Of a stretch of 5,386 nucleotides of DNA, positions 4,259-5,386 are shown piece after piece. Position 1 is the stretch's first letter. Each line of letters begins with the position of its first letter. Under the pieces are notes generated by a model. It was not told the DNA's origin. It saw nothing but the letters and a program-made list of their open reading frames with translations, and made no database searches. The position numbers and the translations under genes are program-made. Origin of the DNA: a bacterium (lineage in GTDB: Bacteria > Patescibacteriota > Minisyncoccia > UBA6257 > 1-14-0-10-44-23); contig JAUYME010000043.1 of NCBI GenBank assembly GCA_030699515.1, positions 1 to 5,386 on the forward strand, in the 5' to 3' direction.

Positions 4259-5386
4259 ATGAAAAGAGACAGAAAAAATACTGTGAATAAGGAGCTGACA
4301 AAGAAGACTCTGGGAATTTTTTGGCAGCACGCAAGGCGCTATCCGCGTTCGGTCTTTTTTATACTTCTTGGAGTGTTTCTCTTGAATGCGCTTGATGCCT
4401 ACGTACCTTTGCTTTACAGGGATATTATCAACTTGCTTTCAGAAGGCGAGGTCAGTGTCACTGTTTTTAGGTCTGCGGTGGGAATTTTGGTATTAATACT
4501 TGTGATACATTTGGCCAGAATGGTTTCGCGCAGAGGGTCAAACTTCTTTCACAATTTTCATCAGCCTTCGGTGATGCGAGATTTGAATAACACTTGTTAT
4601 CGCTATTTGCAAAAGCACTCTATCGCATTTTTTAATTCAACTTTTGTGGGCAGCTTGGTGACGCGCGTTAAAAGATACGAGCGCGCGTATCAAGAAATGG
4701 CCAACCAAGTGGTATATGATTTGGGGCACTCTTTGCTTTCTCTTGTTATGATACTGGCCGTTTTGTTTTGGCAGTATCCTTTATTTGGAACAATTATTGC
4801 GGTTTGGTCTGCGGTTTTCATTTTTGTCTCCTATTTATTTGCGATGTACAGATTGCCTTACGACATTGAGCGTGCCTACTCTGACACAAGAACAACCGCC
4901 CAGTTGGCAGACAGCATAACAAATAACGTCAATATAAAGCTTTTCTCAGGATACGCACATGAAAATAGATTATTTGGAAGGGTGACGCAAGACCAGTTTA
5001 AGATTAGAAAAAAGAACTGGAACCTTGTAACAATAAGCGACATTATCCAAAGCCTAATGACCATTGGTCTTGAGTTTGTTGTAATTTATTTGAGCTTGTC
5101 TTTATGGTTTAGAGGCTCTCTTGTTGTGGGGGATTTAGTACTTTTGCAATTATATATTTTCCCAATTTTCCATCAGCTTTGGCGCACAGGAAGAAATATG
5201 CAAGTAATTTATGAAAGTCTTGCAGATGCAAACGAAATGACAGAAATTCTTTTAATGGAACATGCGGTTAAGGACAAGCGAGGCGCAAAAGAGCTTGAAG
5301 TTAGAAAAGGAGAAATTATTTTTAAGGATACTGTTTTTAAATACAAAGAGGGCATTGAAGTTTTGTCCGGATTTGATTTGAAGATA
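4259..5386 (+). CDS. ABC exporter subunit, membrane domain (partial, cut by window end)
   Basis: This frame stays open for 376 codons to the window edge. It is the first half of a B-type (MsbA-like) ABC exporter half-transporter in the cytoplasmic membrane. It has a basic N terminus, then six likely membrane helices near residues 32-53, 70-90, 152-173, 176-197, 262-284 and 287-307. Family features include FFNSTFVGSLVTRV (124-137), the intracellular-loop motif DSITNNVNIKLFSG (218-231) and VVGDLVLLQ before helix 6. Residues 351-376 begin the nucleotide-binding domain (GEIIFKDTVFKYKEG...LSGFDLKI) with the A-loop tyrosine at Y362; Walker A would come just after the edge. The ATG at 4259 is the first in-frame start after the -10 and has no clear Shine-Dalgarno; GTG at 4283 is an alternative. 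The substrate cannot be told. Confidence 0.88.
   Translation, partial: MKRDRKNTVNKELTKKTLGIFWQHARRYPRSVFFILLGVFLLNALDAYVPLLYRDIINLLSEGEVSVTVFRSAVGILVLILVIHLARMVSRRGSNFFHNFHQPSVMRDLNNTCYRYLQKHSIAFFNSTFVGSLVTRVKRYERAYQEMANQVVYDLGHSLLSLVMILAVLFWQYPLFGTIIAVWSAVFIFVSYLFAMYRLPYDIERAYSDTRTTAQLADSITNNVNIKLFSGYAHENRLFGRVTQDQFKIRKKNWNLVTISDIIQSLMTIGLEFVVIYLSLSLWFRGSLVVGDLVLLQLYIFPIFHQLWRTGRNMQVIYESLADANEMTEILLMEHAVKDKRGAKELEVRKGEIIFKDTVFKYKEGIEVLSGFDLKI

Overview
The window reads as bacterial chromosome. It carries a MurF-type peptidoglycan ligase, the bacterial translational GTPase TypA/BipA, a bacterial tRNA-Glu and an ABC exporter. Several traits suggest a reduced genome of the Patescibacteria/CPR (Parcubacteria-like) kind: AT-leaning genes, a MurF with a cut-down N-terminal domain, very short or absent mRNA leaders, no CCA encoded on the tRNA, and many small intergenic hairpins. 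This placement is inference; there is no rRNA or marker long enough to prove it.

Layout. Positions 1-163 hold no gene but four consecutive small hairpins; three share a 15-base palindromic core that recurs near 1530. murF (164-1471, +) follows and ends in a long hairpin overlapping its stop codon. Positions 1472-1640 hold this terminator, another copy of the 15-mer hairpin with a T tract, and a perfect 36-bp palindrome. Positions 1636-1980 form a GC-richer island with one small zinc-ribbon protein gene on the minus strand (1698-1949), which has its own strong ribosome binding site and terminator. Positions 2013-2349 are an RNA locus. typA (2350-4143, +) follows, and then an ABC exporter subunit (4259 to the window end, +) that is cut by the window edge before its Walker A motif.

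The most unusual part is 2057-2279. A complete tRNA-Glu(CTC) (2112-2183) sits inside a second tRNA-like gene. The outer gene has near-identical D-arm and T-arm sequence and matching acceptor and anticodon stems. It is interrupted in the anticodon loop by about 116 nt, whose ends pair with each other over about 15 bp and enclose the whole inner tRNA. It is interrupted again at the T loop by about 35 nt forming a hairpin. The first junction resembles a relaxed bulge-helix-bulge at the canonical 37/38 intron site, which would be surprising in a bacterium. A decayed or insertion-disrupted tRNA is the main alternative.

The protein genes do not form an obvious functional operon. Each has its own likely -10 element and they are separated by hairpins. 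They cover cell-wall precursor synthesis (murF), ribosome-associated GTPase function (typA) and membrane export (ABC subunit), with a translation-related RNA locus directly before typA.
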